This document shows, one piece after another, positions 24,449 to 33,076 of a stretch of 48,241 bases of DNA; the stretch's first letter is position 1, and the number at the start of each line of letters is the position of its first letter. Where the stretch lies: the NCBI GenBank assembly GCA_040754625.1, contig JBFMCF010000128.1:1-48241 (forward strand), given 5' to 3'. Origin of the DNA: a bacterium (GTDB lineage: Bacteria > JACRDZ01 > JAQUKH01). The notes beneath the pieces were generated by a model. That model worked only from the letters and a program-made list of their open reading frames with translations, had not been told where the DNA came from and made no database searches. The position numbers and the translations under genes are program-made.

Positions 24449-24461
24449 CACAATAAATCAA

Positions 24462-24490
24462 TTGACGGAGTTTTTTATGTGGCATATAGA
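24462..24490 (+). promoter_or_regulatory. Consensus-like sigma70 promoter for an ncRNA
   Basis: TTGACG (24462-24467), 17-nt spacer, TATAGA (24485-24490), divergent from the ylxM promoter with the two -35 elements 13 bp apart. No open reading frame follows on this strand; a structured region with a terminator does. Confidence 0.75.
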
Positions 24491-24497
24491 TTTTAAA

Positions 24498-24662
24498 TAG
24501 AAACGGCCAACGAGGACAAATAAAAAAATATAATCCCCGCTTAGGCCGTCCCGATCAAATGTTGGAGATGAAAAAAAAGGCTAAAATGGGGTGGTGGCCT
24601 TTACAACCGCCGGACTTAAAACGGCCTGGTTTGGTCTCTCTAATCTGATCGGGTTTTTTTTT
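24498..24662 (+). ncRNA. Candidate structured RNA of unknown family
   Basis: From the promoter start point (about 24497) to a T9 run at 24654-24662 there is a compact, multi-stem layout. Stem A is ACGGCC/GGCCGT (24503-24508, 24544-24549) around an A-rich loop. The closing stem CCCGATCA/TGATCGGG (24550-24557, 24646-24653) encloses GAGA/TCTC pairing, AAAGGC/GCCTTT (24576-24581, 24597-24602) and a bulged hairpin AACC-GCCG...CGGC-ct-GGTT (24605-24632), then ends in poly-U, so the terminator stem is the base of the domain. ACGGCC recurs at 24621, allowing a competing fold. It is not recognisably 4.5S, 6S, tmRNA, RNase P or a known riboswitch. A perfect TATAAT at 24529 could give a shorter form. 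Confidence 0.65.
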
Positions 24663-24768
24663 GGGGCACTTTTCTATATCAATCACCGGTTAACCACTTC
24701 CATAAAGGTGAATATTTTAAGTTTTTAGAAAAAGCAACGGAGAAGTTGAAAAAATATTATATGTTTTA

Positions 24769-24942
24769 TCAAAGGGGATTCTTTGTCGTAATAGTTCCAT
24801 CGGGCAATTCAAAATATAACTTCTTACGCCTGGCGTAAACATTCGGCAATCCCTTTGCCCTATTTTCTTCCTGTGCTTTTCTTACAGCACGATTCCCGAT
24901 TCTTGTAACCTCTAAAAACTTTTCATATGTTTCTTTTTTCAT
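24769..24942 (-). CDS. Small basic protein partnered with the zeta-like P-loop protein
   Basis: A 57-residue protein (starting MKKETYEKFLEV) whose ATG overlaps the stop of the upstream P-loop gene by 4 bases, implying coupled translation. It has a basic helix (IGNRAVRKAQEENRAKG) and a short end with YARRKKLYFELPDGTI, a pattern I recall from small proteins found beside zeta-toxin-like ATPases. It may be the antitoxin or a partner; not experimentally known to me. Confidence 0.7.
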   Translation of the reverse strand: MKKETYEKFLEVTRIGNRAVRKAQEENRAKGLPNVYARRKKLYFELPDGTITTKNPL

Positions 24943-25505
24943 TTTAAATCCTCTTTAAATAAGTCAAAAGACTCATCGTCAACAATTTTATAATTTTCAC
25001 CTTCTCCTGTGGCAACTTGAATGAATTTATCTTCACCATTGTAAAATAAACTCCAGTTATCTGCTGTTTTCTTGTAAATATTCCAAAAATTTTTCTTGCT
25101 TCGCGAAAATCTTCTTATTACGTCTTCATTCGAAATAAAATGCCCGCCTTTACGCACTCTGATCTTTATCCTGTTAATGGCAATTTCAGGGTTATCCACA
25201 AAAATATAATTTAAAATAATTTTATAACCGCTTTTTTTTAACAACTCTATAACTCTTGTAATATATTTACCCGCCAAAGTGGTTTCAATAGCAAAAGATT
25301 TACCTTCACCAGCATATTTTTTTATTTCTTTTAAAAATATCTTTCCTGCTTTAATTCTTACTTTTTCTACTGAGCCGTTTTCTGACAATTCATAAGCGAT
25401 ATCATCCGCATTCAAAAAAGGCAAACCATATCCTTTTATTAATTCTACCCCAACTGTTGTTTTTCCACTGCCATTTGGCCCTGCAATAATATGGATTTCT
25501 TTCAT
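24939..25505 (-). CDS. Zeta-toxin-like P-loop kinase family protein
   Basis: A 188-residue protein with Walker A AGPNGSGKTT (8-17), LNADDIAYEL (zeta-type nucleotide/sugar substrate motif), FAIETTLAGK and an Arg-rich lid (RIKIRVRKGGHFISNEDVIRRFSRS). Zeta toxins phosphorylate UDP-N-acetylglucosamine and poison the cell wall; many relatives with this layout are labelled only as AAA/P-loop proteins. With its 57-residue partner it makes a plausible toxin-antitoxin module. No clear RBS precedes the ATG. Confidence 0.82.
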   Translation of the reverse strand: MKEIHIIAGPNGSGKTTVGVELIKGYGLPFLNADDIAYELSENGSVEKVRIKAGKIFLKEIKKYAGEGKSFAIETTLAGKYITRVIELLKKSGYKIILNYIFVDNPEIAINRIKIRVRKGGHFISNEDVIRRFSRSKKNFWNIYKKTADNWSLFYNGEDKFIQVATGEGENYKIVDDESFDLFKEDLK

Positions 25506-25578
25506 ATTTTAATCTTAATTTATAATATTATACCTTTTTTTCTCGAATTCTCCAAACAGATATTTTTTTAACCAAATT

Positions 25579-26343
25579 TCATCGGGTTTTTCCTTTTACG
25601 CTGTTTTTTAAAGAGCCGATTCCTTCGATTTCAACTATTACAGTGTCATTCGCCTTCATCGGGCCTATACCTGACGGGGTCCCGGTTGAAATAATATCTC
25701 CCGGAAACAAAGTCATAATACGAGAGATAAAAGAAACCATAAAATCAACTTTAAAGATAAAATTTTTAGTATTGGAATTCTGCTTTATTTTATCATTCAG
25801 ATAAAGTTTTATCGATAAATTATCAGGGTCAATATCGTTAACGATATACGGCCCTGTCGGGCAAAACGTGTCGAAAGATTTTGCCCTCGTCCACTGGCCG
25901 TCTTTTCTCTGCAGGTCGCGGGCCGTGACATCATTCAGGCAGGTGTATCCGAGTATATTTTTCTTTGATTCCGAAGGCGTTATGTCCTTTATTTTGTTTT
26001 TAATGACAACCGCGAGTTCAGCCTCGTAATCAAGCTGGCTGACGGAAGCAGGATAAATAATATTATCACCAGGCCCTATAACAGCGGTGGCCGGTTTTAT
26101 AAAAATAACAGGCTCATCAGGCGTTTTAAGATTCATTTCCTTCGCGTGATCCGCGTAATTTAATCCCGCGCATACAACCTTGCCTGGAAACACAGGGGAC
26201 AATATTTTCACTTCATCAAGACTAAATTCTTCATCAGTAAAATTATATTTGTTAAAAATATCACCTTTAATAACTTTTATTTTGCCATTTAATACTTCAC
26301 CGTAATATATTTTTTTGTTTTTATCAAAACGCGCAATTTTCAT
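25579..26343 (-). CDS. Fumarylacetoacetate hydrolase family protein
   Basis: A 254-residue FAH-fold enzyme: CAGLNYADHAKEM, PVIFIKPATAVIGPGDNI, LDYEAELAVVI (metal-binding Glu pair), GYTCLNDVTARDLQ and GDIISTGTPSGIGP. Members are 2-hydroxyhepta-diene-dioate isomerases, acylpyruvases or oxaloacetate decarboxylases, using Mg2+. Substrate cannot be assigned. AGAGGAAA precedes the ATG. It is transcribed away from the divergent CoADR gene. Confidence 0.93.
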   Translation of the reverse strand: MKIARFDKNKKIYYGEVLNGKIKVIKGDIFNKYNFTDEEFSLDEVKILSPVFPGKVVCAGLNYADHAKEMNLKTPDEPVIFIKPATAVIGPGDNIIYPASVSQLDYEAELAVVIKNKIKDITPSESKKNILGYTCLNDVTARDLQRKDGQWTRAKSFDTFCPTGPYIVNDIDPDNLSIKLYLNDKIKQNSNTKNFIFKVDFMVSFISRIMTLFPGDIISTGTPSGIGPMKANDTVIVEIEGIGSLKNSVKGKTR

Positions 26344-26431
26344 TTTTCCTCTTTAAGCCATTTTCGTTTATTTTAGCTTTTATATTATATTTATTCAACA
26401 TAATATTCTATTTTTGTTTCCAAAAAACCGC

Positions 26432-26469
26432 TTGACATAATATTTCGCTTTATCGTAATATCAATATTA
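26432..26469 (+). promoter_or_regulatory. Promoter placing the start point at the CoADR ATG (leaderless mRNA?)
   Basis: TTGACA (26432-26437), 18-nt spacer, TAATAT (26456-26461). The expected start point is 26468-26469, which is the A of the ATG, and no Shine-Dalgarno is seen. The -10 is one arm of a palindrome TAATAT-ca-ATATTA (26456-26469), which could be an operator. Confidence 0.65.
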
Positions 26470-28133
26470 TGAAATTACTGATAGTCGGAGGTGTAGCGGG
26501 CGGTGCTGCCGCCGCGGCAAGGGCGAGAAGGCTTGATGAAAATGCCGAAATAATTATTTTTGAGCGCGGCGAATATATCTCATTCGCGAATTGCGGCCTG
26601 CCTTATTACGCCGGCGGCGTGATAAAAGAAAGGAATTCGCTAATTCTCCAGACACCGGAGCATTTTTCAAAAAGATTTAACATTGACGTAAGAATCAACA
26701 GCGAGGTAACCGGCATAAACAGGCAGGATAAAAAAATAACTGTCAAGGACCTGATCAAAAATAAGGAATACGAGGAATCTTACGACAAACTGCTTCTCTC
26801 CCCCGGAGCGAAGCCTGTCATTCCGGCTTTCAGCGGAATTAATCCTGAAGATTTATACGCCGTCCGGACTATACCTGACATAGATAAAATTAAAACAAAG
26901 CTGAAAAGCGATATAAAAAGCGCCTTAATAGTCGGCGGAGGATTTATCGGGCTTGAAATGGCTGAAAATATTATTAAACTGAATATTGAAACTCACTTGA
27001 TAGAAAAACTGGACCAGGCCGCCCCTCCTTTTGACAAAGACATGGCGGTCATCCTCCACAGGGAACTCAGGCATAACGGCGTAAAATTGCATCTGGATGA
27101 AGAAATAGAAAGCATTATTAAAGATAAAAATGAACTTGTCATTAAAACCAAATCCGGTTTAAAGATAAAATCCGGCATGGTTATTTGCGCGATAGGCGTC
27201 CAGCCTGAAACCGGTTTATTTAAAAAAGCGGGCCTTGAAACCGGCGCAAAAGGCGCGCGCGTAAACAACAAAATGCGGACCAGCGATGAAAACATTTACG
27301 CCGCGGGAGATGTCGTTGAAACAAAAAATCCCATAACCGGCGAATATTGGCATGTCCCCCTGGCATGGCCCGCCGCCCGGCAGGCCCTTGTAGCAGTTAA
27401 TAATATATTCGGAATAGAAGATTCTTATTCCGGAAATTACGGCGCTTCCATAGTTAAAGTTTTTTCTTTAACGGCGGCCTCATGCGGGGTAAATGAAAAA
27501 TTGCTTTCAAAAACAAACATAAAATATGAAAAAGTTTACACGCACCCTTATAATCACGCGGGTTATTATCCCGGCGCGTCGCAATTATCATTTAAAATCA
27601 TTTATGAAAAAGATAACGGCAGGATACTGGGCGCGCAGATTATAGGCCGCCAGGGCGTTGATAAATATATGGATGTCCTGTCACTGTCAATAAAACATGG
27701 TTTAACAATGTATGATTTGTCAGAATCCGATTTCTGCTACGCTCCTCAATACAGCTCCGCGAAAAACGCGTTGAATTTCGCGGGAATGATCGCGGTCAAT
27801 CATTTAAGAGGGCTGGCAAAACTAATTCACTGGGAAGATGTTTTAGACACGGATTTCCTGCTTGACGTCCGGACACCTATTGAATATAAAAACGGCACCG
27901 TTAAAAACGCGTATAATATTCCAATTGACGATTTAAGAAAAAGGCTTGATGAAATACCGAGAGACAAGCGTATTCTTGCGTTCTGCCAGGTTGGAATAAG
28001 GACGCATAATTCTGTAAGGATCCTTGTCCAGAACGGTTTCAACGCTTATAATTTATCCGGGGGATATAAAACATACCTGAATTATATAGAGGCAAAACCC
28101 GGCACCGCGCCGGACATTCCTGCCGGCGGCTAA
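26469..28133 (+). CDS. CoA-disulfide reductase/NAD(P)H oxidase fused to rhodanese
   Basis: A 554-residue flavoprotein. Residues 5-12 give the FAD motif (VGGVAGGAAAA), C42 in SFANCGLPYY is the redox Cys of CoADR/NADH oxidases, VGGGFIGLEMAEN is the NAD-binding motif and YAAGDVVE the second FAD motif. The last ~95 residues form a rhodanese domain with DVRTPIEY and the active C506 in FCQVGIRTH. CoADR-Rhd proteins act in CoA/polysulfide redox, as in Shewanella and Bacillus. This fits a microbe handling sulfur under low oxygen. Confidence 0.95.
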   Translation: MKLLIVGGVAGGAAAAARARRLDENAEIIIFERGEYISFANCGLPYYAGGVIKERNSLILQTPEHFSKRFNIDVRINSEVTGINRQDKKITVKDLIKNKEYEESYDKLLLSPGAKPVIPAFSGINPEDLYAVRTIPDIDKIKTKLKSDIKSALIVGGGFIGLEMAENIIKLNIETHLIEKLDQAAPPFDKDMAVILHRELRHNGVKLHLDEEIESIIKDKNELVIKTKSGLKIKSGMVICAIGVQPETGLFKKAGLETGAKGARVNNKMRTSDENIYAAGDVVETKNPITGEYWHVPLAWPAARQALVAVNNIFGIEDSYSGNYGASIVKVFSLTAASCGVNEKLLSKTNIKYEKVYTHPYNHAGYYPGASQLSFKIIYEKDNGRILGAQIIGRQGVDKYMDVLSLSIKHGLTMYDLSESDFCYAPQYSSAKNALNFAGMIAVNHLRGLAKLIHWEDVLDTDFLLDVRTPIEYKNGTVKNAYNIPIDDLRKRLDEIPRDKRILAFCQVGIRTHNSVRILVQNGFNAYNLSGGYKTYLNYIEAKPGTAPDIPAGG

Positions 28134-28148
28134 ACAAAATTCCGGCCC

Positions 28149-30830
28149 CTACTTCTTCCTTTTGATGAATTTTACTATCTCCATCGCCCAGAGAGGGAAA
28201 GAAGAAATAATAATCACAAATATCCAATGATACATTTGCAGGGGGTCCGTCTTAAATATTTTCTGGAAGAACGGGACATAAACCACCATCATCTGCAGTA
28301 AGAAAGACATTAATACCGCGAAAACCAGTTTTTTATTCGTGAATATCCCCATTTCAAATATGGACCTTGTCGTGCTCCGGCAATTAAAAGAGTGGAACAA
28401 CTGGCTGCAGGCAAGGACCACAAACGCCCCGGTCCTTGCGTGAAGCAAACTTTCGTTCTTAACATACAACAGGTAAACAAACGCCGACAAACTGCATAAC
28501 GCGATAAATAAACCCTGCATTAACATCGAAATCCCTCTTTCTTTGTTGATTATCGATTCGTTTACGGCAAGGGGCGGGCGTTTCATGATATTAGGGTTAA
28601 CAGGATCAACCCCCAGGGCGAACGCCGGCAGGCCGTCAGTAACAAGATTGACCCAGAGGATATGAATAGGAAGTAGGGGGACAGGCAGCCCGGCAATTGA
28701 CGCGATAAACATAACAAGTATCTCCCCCGCGTTACATGACAGGAGGTATAAAATGAATTTCTTGATGTTATCGTAAATGCCCCTTCCCTCTTCAACCGCC
28801 GCGACGATTGAGGCAAAATTATCATCCGTCACGACCATACTGGACACCTCTTTCGTGACATCGGTCCCCGTGATTCCCATAGCGACCCCTATGTCCGCCT
28901 CCTTGACCGCGGGAGCGTCATTCACTCCGTCGCCGGTCATCGCGACGATTTCATCGAGTTTTTTCCACGCGCGGACAATCCTCAATTTATGTTCGGGGGA
29001 CACCCTCGCGTAAACGGAAATATCCCTCACTTTTTTGCTGAATTCCTCCTCGCCCATTTTATCAAGTTCTTCCCCCGTTAGTGCGATCGAATTTTCATTA
29101 AAAAACCCCAGTTCTTTCGCTATCGCCACCGCCGTATTTTTATGGTCCCCTGTAATCATCACTGTTTTAATCCCCGCGGTCTTGCATTCTTCCATGGCCT
29201 TTTTAACCTCCGGGCGCGCGGGGTCGATCATCGCGATAAGGCCGAGAAACACAAGGTCTTTTTCAACCGCACCAGCTTCAATCTTCGGGGGCAGGCTTAC
29301 AAGGTCCTTATAGGCAATAGCCAATACCCTCATCGCACCTGCCGCGAGATTATTATTTTCCTCATCTATCTTTTCACGGTCATCTTCAGACAATTTCCTT
29401 ATATTTCCGCCGTCTTCTATGTAAACACACTCTTTTAACAATACATCGGGCGCGCCTTTCACATAAATGGAATAATGGTTGTTATACTGCCGTATAACCG
29501 TCATCTTTTTCCGCTCAGAATCAAACGGAATTTCATCAATAAATTTATATTCCTGTTCTGCTTTTTCCTTCCATATACCTCCCTTGCCGCATAAGGTCAA
29601 AATCGCGCCCTCAGTGGGGTCCCCCGCTATCCTGTAATCACCGTTATTTTTCACAAGCTGGGCGCCGTTACACAACACCCCGGTCAATAATGTTTTATTT
29701 AAAGCGGGAAAATCCGGAGGGTTTATTTTTTTATCATCATAAAGAATATCTCCAGCCGGGTTATACCCGATACCCGTCACTTTAAACGATTTACCCCCCG
29801 AATATACCACCTGGACCGTCATTTCATTTTTTGTCAAGGTCCCTGTTTTATCCGAACAAATGACTGTCGCGCAGCCCAGGGTCTCAACCGAAGGCAGTTT
29901 TCTTATTAAAGCGTTCCGTTTGACCATTCTCTGGACGCCGAGCGCGAGTGAAATTGTTACAATCGCCGGGAGCCCTTCGGGTATTGCCGCTACTGCAAGG
30001 CTTACAGCGGACAAAAACAAATCTATGACTTTTTCCCCATGAAAAAAACCTATTACAAAAATAATTCCTACAAGCGCGAAACATAAATAAACAATCCATT
30101 TCCCGAATTCCTCGAGTTTCTTCTGCAGGGGCGTTGCCTCTTCTTCAATGCCCTGGATCATGCCCGCAATCCTGCCTAATTCCGTTTTCATTCCTGTTTC
30201 AACGACAACCGCGCGCGCCTTTCCTGTCGATATCGACGTCCCCATGTAAACCATATTGGCGCGGTCAGCCAGGGGTATTTCTTTTTCATCCAGGGCGATA
30301 CTTGTTTTGATTACGGGGGTGGATTCACCGGTCAGGGAAGCCTCCAGACTGGAGAAATTTGATGTTGACCATGTAATCCTGCTGTCCGCGGGAACATTGT
30401 CTCCCGCTTCCAATTCTATTAAATCACCGGGGACTATTTCTCTCGACGGAACAGTCTGGTGTTTCCCGCTTCTTATAACTTTTGAATTCGGGCTTGATAG
30501 TTTTTTGAGGGCCTGGAGTGATTTTTCCGCGCGGTATTCCTGGATAAAACCGAGGACCGCGTTTAAAATCACTATCGCGACTATCACAACCGCGTCAATC
30601 CATTCCTTTAAAAAACCCGAAACTATGCTCGCGGAAATCAAAACCCATACTATAAAATCATTAAACTGCCCGAGGAACAAAACAAGCGGGTTTCTGGCCT
30701 TCGCTTCTTCCATCTGGTTATGCCCGTACTTCTCAATCCGCTCTTTTGCCTCCTTAGGCGCAAGTCCGTTTACCAAATCTGTCTTTAACAATTTTGCTGT
30801 TTCATTTTCTTCTAACTGCCAATATTTCAT
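28149..30830 (-). CDS. P-type Ca2+-like ATPase (P2 type)
   Basis: An 893-residue membrane pump. Features: TGES actuator motif (SLTGESTPV), PEGLPAIVTISLALG in TM4 (Ca/Na pump signature), phosphorylation loop SDKTGTLTKNEM, MITGDH and AMTGDGVNDAPAVKEADIGVAMG. About ten TM segments occur with four at the C-terminus. The pattern most resembles bacterial PMCA/SERCA-like calcium exporters. An AGGAGG site precedes the ATG. A palindromic fragment (CCGGCCCCTAC) separates its stop from the convergent CoADR. Confidence 0.93.
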   Translation of the reverse strand: MKYWQLEENETAKLLKTDLVNGLAPKEAKERIEKYGHNQMEEAKARNPLVLFLGQFNDFIVWVLISASIVSGFLKEWIDAVVIVAIVILNAVLGFIQEYRAEKSLQALKKLSSPNSKVIRSGKHQTVPSREIVPGDLIELEAGDNVPADSRITWSTSNFSSLEASLTGESTPVIKTSIALDEKEIPLADRANMVYMGTSISTGKARAVVVETGMKTELGRIAGMIQGIEEEATPLQKKLEEFGKWIVYLCFALVGIIFVIGFFHGEKVIDLFLSAVSLAVAAIPEGLPAIVTISLALGVQRMVKRNALIRKLPSVETLGCATVICSDKTGTLTKNEMTVQVVYSGGKSFKVTGIGYNPAGDILYDDKKINPPDFPALNKTLLTGVLCNGAQLVKNNGDYRIAGDPTEGAILTLCGKGGIWKEKAEQEYKFIDEIPFDSERKKMTVIRQYNNHYSIYVKGAPDVLLKECVYIEDGGNIRKLSEDDREKIDEENNNLAAGAMRVLAIAYKDLVSLPPKIEAGAVEKDLVFLGLIAMIDPARPEVKKAMEECKTAGIKTVMITGDHKNTAVAIAKELGFFNENSIALTGEELDKMGEEEFSKKVRDISVYARVSPEHKLRIVRAWKKLDEIVAMTGDGVNDAPAVKEADIGVAMGITGTDVTKEVSSMVVTDDNFASIVAAVEEGRGIYDNIKKFILYLLSCNAGEILVMFIASIAGLPVPLLPIHILWVNLVTDGLPAFALGVDPVNPNIMKRPPLAVNESIINKERGISMLMQGLFIALCSLSAFVYLLYVKNESLLHARTGAFVVLACSQLFHSFNCRSTTRSIFEMGIFTNKKLVFAVLMSFLLQMMVVYVPFFQKIFKTDPLQMYHWIFVIIISSFPLWAMEIVKFIKRKK

Positions 30831-30941
30831 CCGGCCTCCTGATTTATTTTTGTATTATACCTTAATTCCAGCCAAAAAGTATTAAAAAATATCTTGACAG
30901 CAAAAAAAATTAGTAGCAATATTAATGGTGAGGACAAAAAA

Positions 30942-31523
30942 ATGGTTAAAAACCTGTTTGCGTCTTGTTTTATTTTTATTATATCCGTTGTATTTCTTTT
31001 TTCAGGCTGCGCAACGATTAAAAAAGATACACCAGATTACTACTTCCAAAAAGCCAAAGAAAATCTTAAAAACAAAAACTATTCCGGGGCCATTTCTTAC
31101 CTCGAAAAAGCCGAAAAAAAAGATTTAAAAAAAAATTTAACACCTGAAATTTTCCTTCTGAGCGGCGAAACATATTTCAAAAAATCTATAGAATACAGGG
31201 ATTCTATTATCATGTTTGATGATGAAACCAAATCCATATATTTATCCTATCTTAAAAATGCCAGGCATTATTTTGAAAAGCTTATTGAAAAATTTCCGAA
31301 AAGCGAACTGGCGGATGACGCCCAGTTTAACATCGGTGTAATCTTTGACTGGGATGAACTTGGCGGGGTGAATGATTTCGAACAGGCTTTAGTTGAATAC
31401 CAAAAAGTCATTGACAACCACCCGGGAAGTTCCGCGTATCCGAAAGCAAAAGCCAGGATAGAATTAATAAATTCTTTTTATGGCGGGATAAGAAGTACGC
31501 CCCACGATATTAAAAAACCCTGA
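30942..31523 (+). CDS. Tetratricopeptide-like lipoprotein, BamD-type
   Basis: A 193-residue lipoprotein. Start at 30942 (MVKNLF) rather than the upstream TTG at 30894 because GTGAGGA sits 7 nt before it and the signal sequence then fits. The lipobox FLFSGC puts the lipidated Cys near residue 24. Downstream are helix pairs (YYFQKAKENLKNKNYSGAISYLEKA; KLIEKFPKSELADDAQFNIGVIFD; ALVEYQKVIDNHPGSSAYPKAK) typical of TPR proteins such as BamD or YbgF. It probably sits in the outer membrane leaflet. Function beyond that is inferred. Confidence 0.85.
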   Translation: MVKNLFASCFIFIISVVFLFSGCATIKKDTPDYYFQKAKENLKNKNYSGAISYLEKAEKKDLKKNLTPEIFLLSGETYFKKSIEYRDSIIMFDDETKSIYLSYLKNARHYFEKLIEKFPKSELADDAQFNIGVIFDWDELGGVNDFEQALVEYQKVIDNHPGSSAYPKAKARIELINSFYGGIRSTPHDIKKP

Positions 31524-32021
31524 ATGGAACCCAAATTCATCGCAGACAATATGCTTGGACGCCTCGCGACCTGGCTTCGGATACTCGGTTATGACACGCT
31601 TTATTTCAGGAATATCGAAGACGATAATCTAATTAAACTTGCCTTAAATGAAAACCGAATAATCTTAACCCGCGACACGCGTTTAATCAAAAGAAAACTC
31701 GTCAAAAACTTCATTCTTATGCAAAATGACCTGTGGAGGGAACAAATAAAAGAATTGGCGGGTAAAGGTAAAATACAGTTAGATTTTACTTCACGCATTT
31801 TCAGCCGGTGTCTAATCTGCAATGAAACGCTTCTTTCTATTGAAAAAGAAAAGGTAAAAGGAAAAGTGCCGGACTATGTCTATGAAACACAGTCCGATTT
31901 TTCATCCTGCCCCAAATGCCAGAGAATGTTCTGGCAGGGAACGCATATAGCAGAGATTAGAAAATTCCTGCAAGCAGTTTCACCACTTCTAATCAACCTT
32001 CAAAAAACACCTGGACAATAA
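31524..32021 (+). CDS. Mut7-C RNase-fold protein with zinc ribbon
   Basis: A 165-residue protein starting MEPKFIADNMLGRLATWLRILGYDT, the hallmark of the Mut7-C (PF01927) PIN-like family, with D-N and TRDTRL acidic positions, then a zinc ribbon CLIC (about 94-97) and CPKC (about 130-133). The ATG directly abuts the stop of the preceding lipoprotein gene, so translation is likely coupled. Its 3' end overlaps the convergent exchanger gene by 29 bp. Confidence 0.88.
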   Translation: MEPKFIADNMLGRLATWLRILGYDTLYFRNIEDDNLIKLALNENRIILTRDTRLIKRKLVKNFILMQNDLWREQIKELAGKGKIQLDFTSRIFSRCLICNETLLSIEKEKVKGKVPDYVYETQSDFSSCPKCQRMFWQGTHIAEIRKFLQAVSPLLINLQKTPGQ

Positions 32022-32973
32022 TAAATAAAACATATCCGCCTATTAGTATAGCGCCTTCTAATTTGGAAACAGATTTCCCGGAAAGCATAAAAATAAATAA
32101 TGCAGAACTCATCACAATAACAGCCGGGATATCAAACATCAGGTTTTTCTGGGAAATAATTACCGGTGAAAGAACGGCTAAAATCCCTAAAGTGACAAGT
32201 AACGTAAAAACATTGGAACCGAGTGTTTCCGATACGACAACATCAGTCAGCCCTTTTTTAACAGCCTGGTAGGCGGCTATAATATTGGGGATTGACGGCC
32301 CTATCGCGCCTATTGTCATACCTATAAACCGTTCATCTATACAAAATAACTTGGATAAATATATAAGCTGTGAAGTAAACAGGTGCGCGCCCGCCAGAAG
32401 GAGGGCCAATCCCAGGGTGAAAGCAATCCATGCCGAACGGATTTTCCCGAAACTAAACCCGAGTAAGTCAAGTTCCAGTTCAATCTCTTTCAGCCGTTCT
32501 TCCTTTGGTTCCGGACGTTCCCTCTCCTGCAAAAAAACATTTATAAGATAAGGTATAAAGAGAAGAAAAAAGGCAAATCCCTCGATCCGTGTTATCATGC
32601 CGGTAGAACCTACGGCAAAGATAAGCACGGGGACTGTTATGGAAAAAATACCGTCACGCAAAATAATTACGGTACTTACCTGCAACGGTCTGACAAGCGC
32701 GGAAAGGCCTGTCATAAGCGCAATATTGCATATTATTGAACCCAGTGTGACTCCGAAACTGAGTGAGGCATGGCCTTCAAGAACGCCGTAAATAACAATC
32801 AGGACCTCAGGGAGACTTACAGAGACTGAAACAAGAATCAGGCCCACGCTTATACGTGATGTGCCGAGCTTCCGGGCAATAGGTATAAGCGAATCCGTAA
32901 ACCAGTCTGATCCCTTGCCGATTGCCACGATACTCACTATTCCAAGCAATAAACTCAAAAAAAAATCTGTCAT
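31993..32973 (-). CDS. Sodium/calcium exchanger-family (CaCA) cation antiporter
   Basis: A 326-residue membrane protein with the duplicated alpha-repeat architecture of YrbG/NCX-type antiporters: GKGSDWFTDSLIPIARKLGTSRISVGLILVSVSVSLPEV in the first half and GMTIGAIGPSIPNIIAAYQAV in the second, each with acidic/Ser/Asn positions used for cation binding. Ten TM helices are plausible. Start 32973 (MTDFFLS) fits the helix start; no RBS is obvious. It points at the Mut7-C gene. Confidence 0.85.
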   Translation of the reverse strand: MTDFFLSLLLGIVSIVAIGKGSDWFTDSLIPIARKLGTSRISVGLILVSVSVSLPEVLIVIYGVLEGHASLSFGVTLGSIICNIALMTGLSALVRPLQVSTVIILRDGIFSITVPVLIFAVGSTGMITRIEGFAFFLLFIPYLINVFLQERERPEPKEERLKEIELELDLLGFSFGKIRSAWIAFTLGLALLLAGAHLFTSQLIYLSKLFCIDERFIGMTIGAIGPSIPNIIAAYQAVKKGLTDVVVSETLGSNVFTLLVTLGILAVLSPVIISQKNLMFDIPAVIVMSSALFIFMLSGKSVSKLEGAILIGGYVLFIIVQVFFEG

Positions 32974-33012
32974 ATTAATTATTTTATCACAATAAACCGA
33001 TTTATCAAACAC

Positions 33013-33054
33013 AAAAAAGGCACCCTGGTTTCCAAATCGGGACCAGAGCGCCTT
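33013..33054 (-). terminator. Terminator downstream of cysK
   Basis: On the minus strand AAGGC and CTGGT segments pair with ACCAG and GCCTT (33017-33054), followed by a run of six T (33013-33018 A-run on plus). Position just after cysK supports termination of that gene. Confidence 0.75.
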
Positions 33055-33076
33055 ATTATTAACAAGTGCAAATCCT

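Noticed and set aside
24498-24662. 4.5S SRP RNA gene next to ffh
   Set aside because: The conserved apical SRP motif (GGUC...GGAAGGAAGCAGCC) is not present on either strand, so I call it an unknown RNA instead.
30894-30922. Promoter of the lipoprotein gene
   Set aside because: TTGACA is present but no acceptable -10 at 16-18 nt (CAATAT at best), so it was not listed as a feature.
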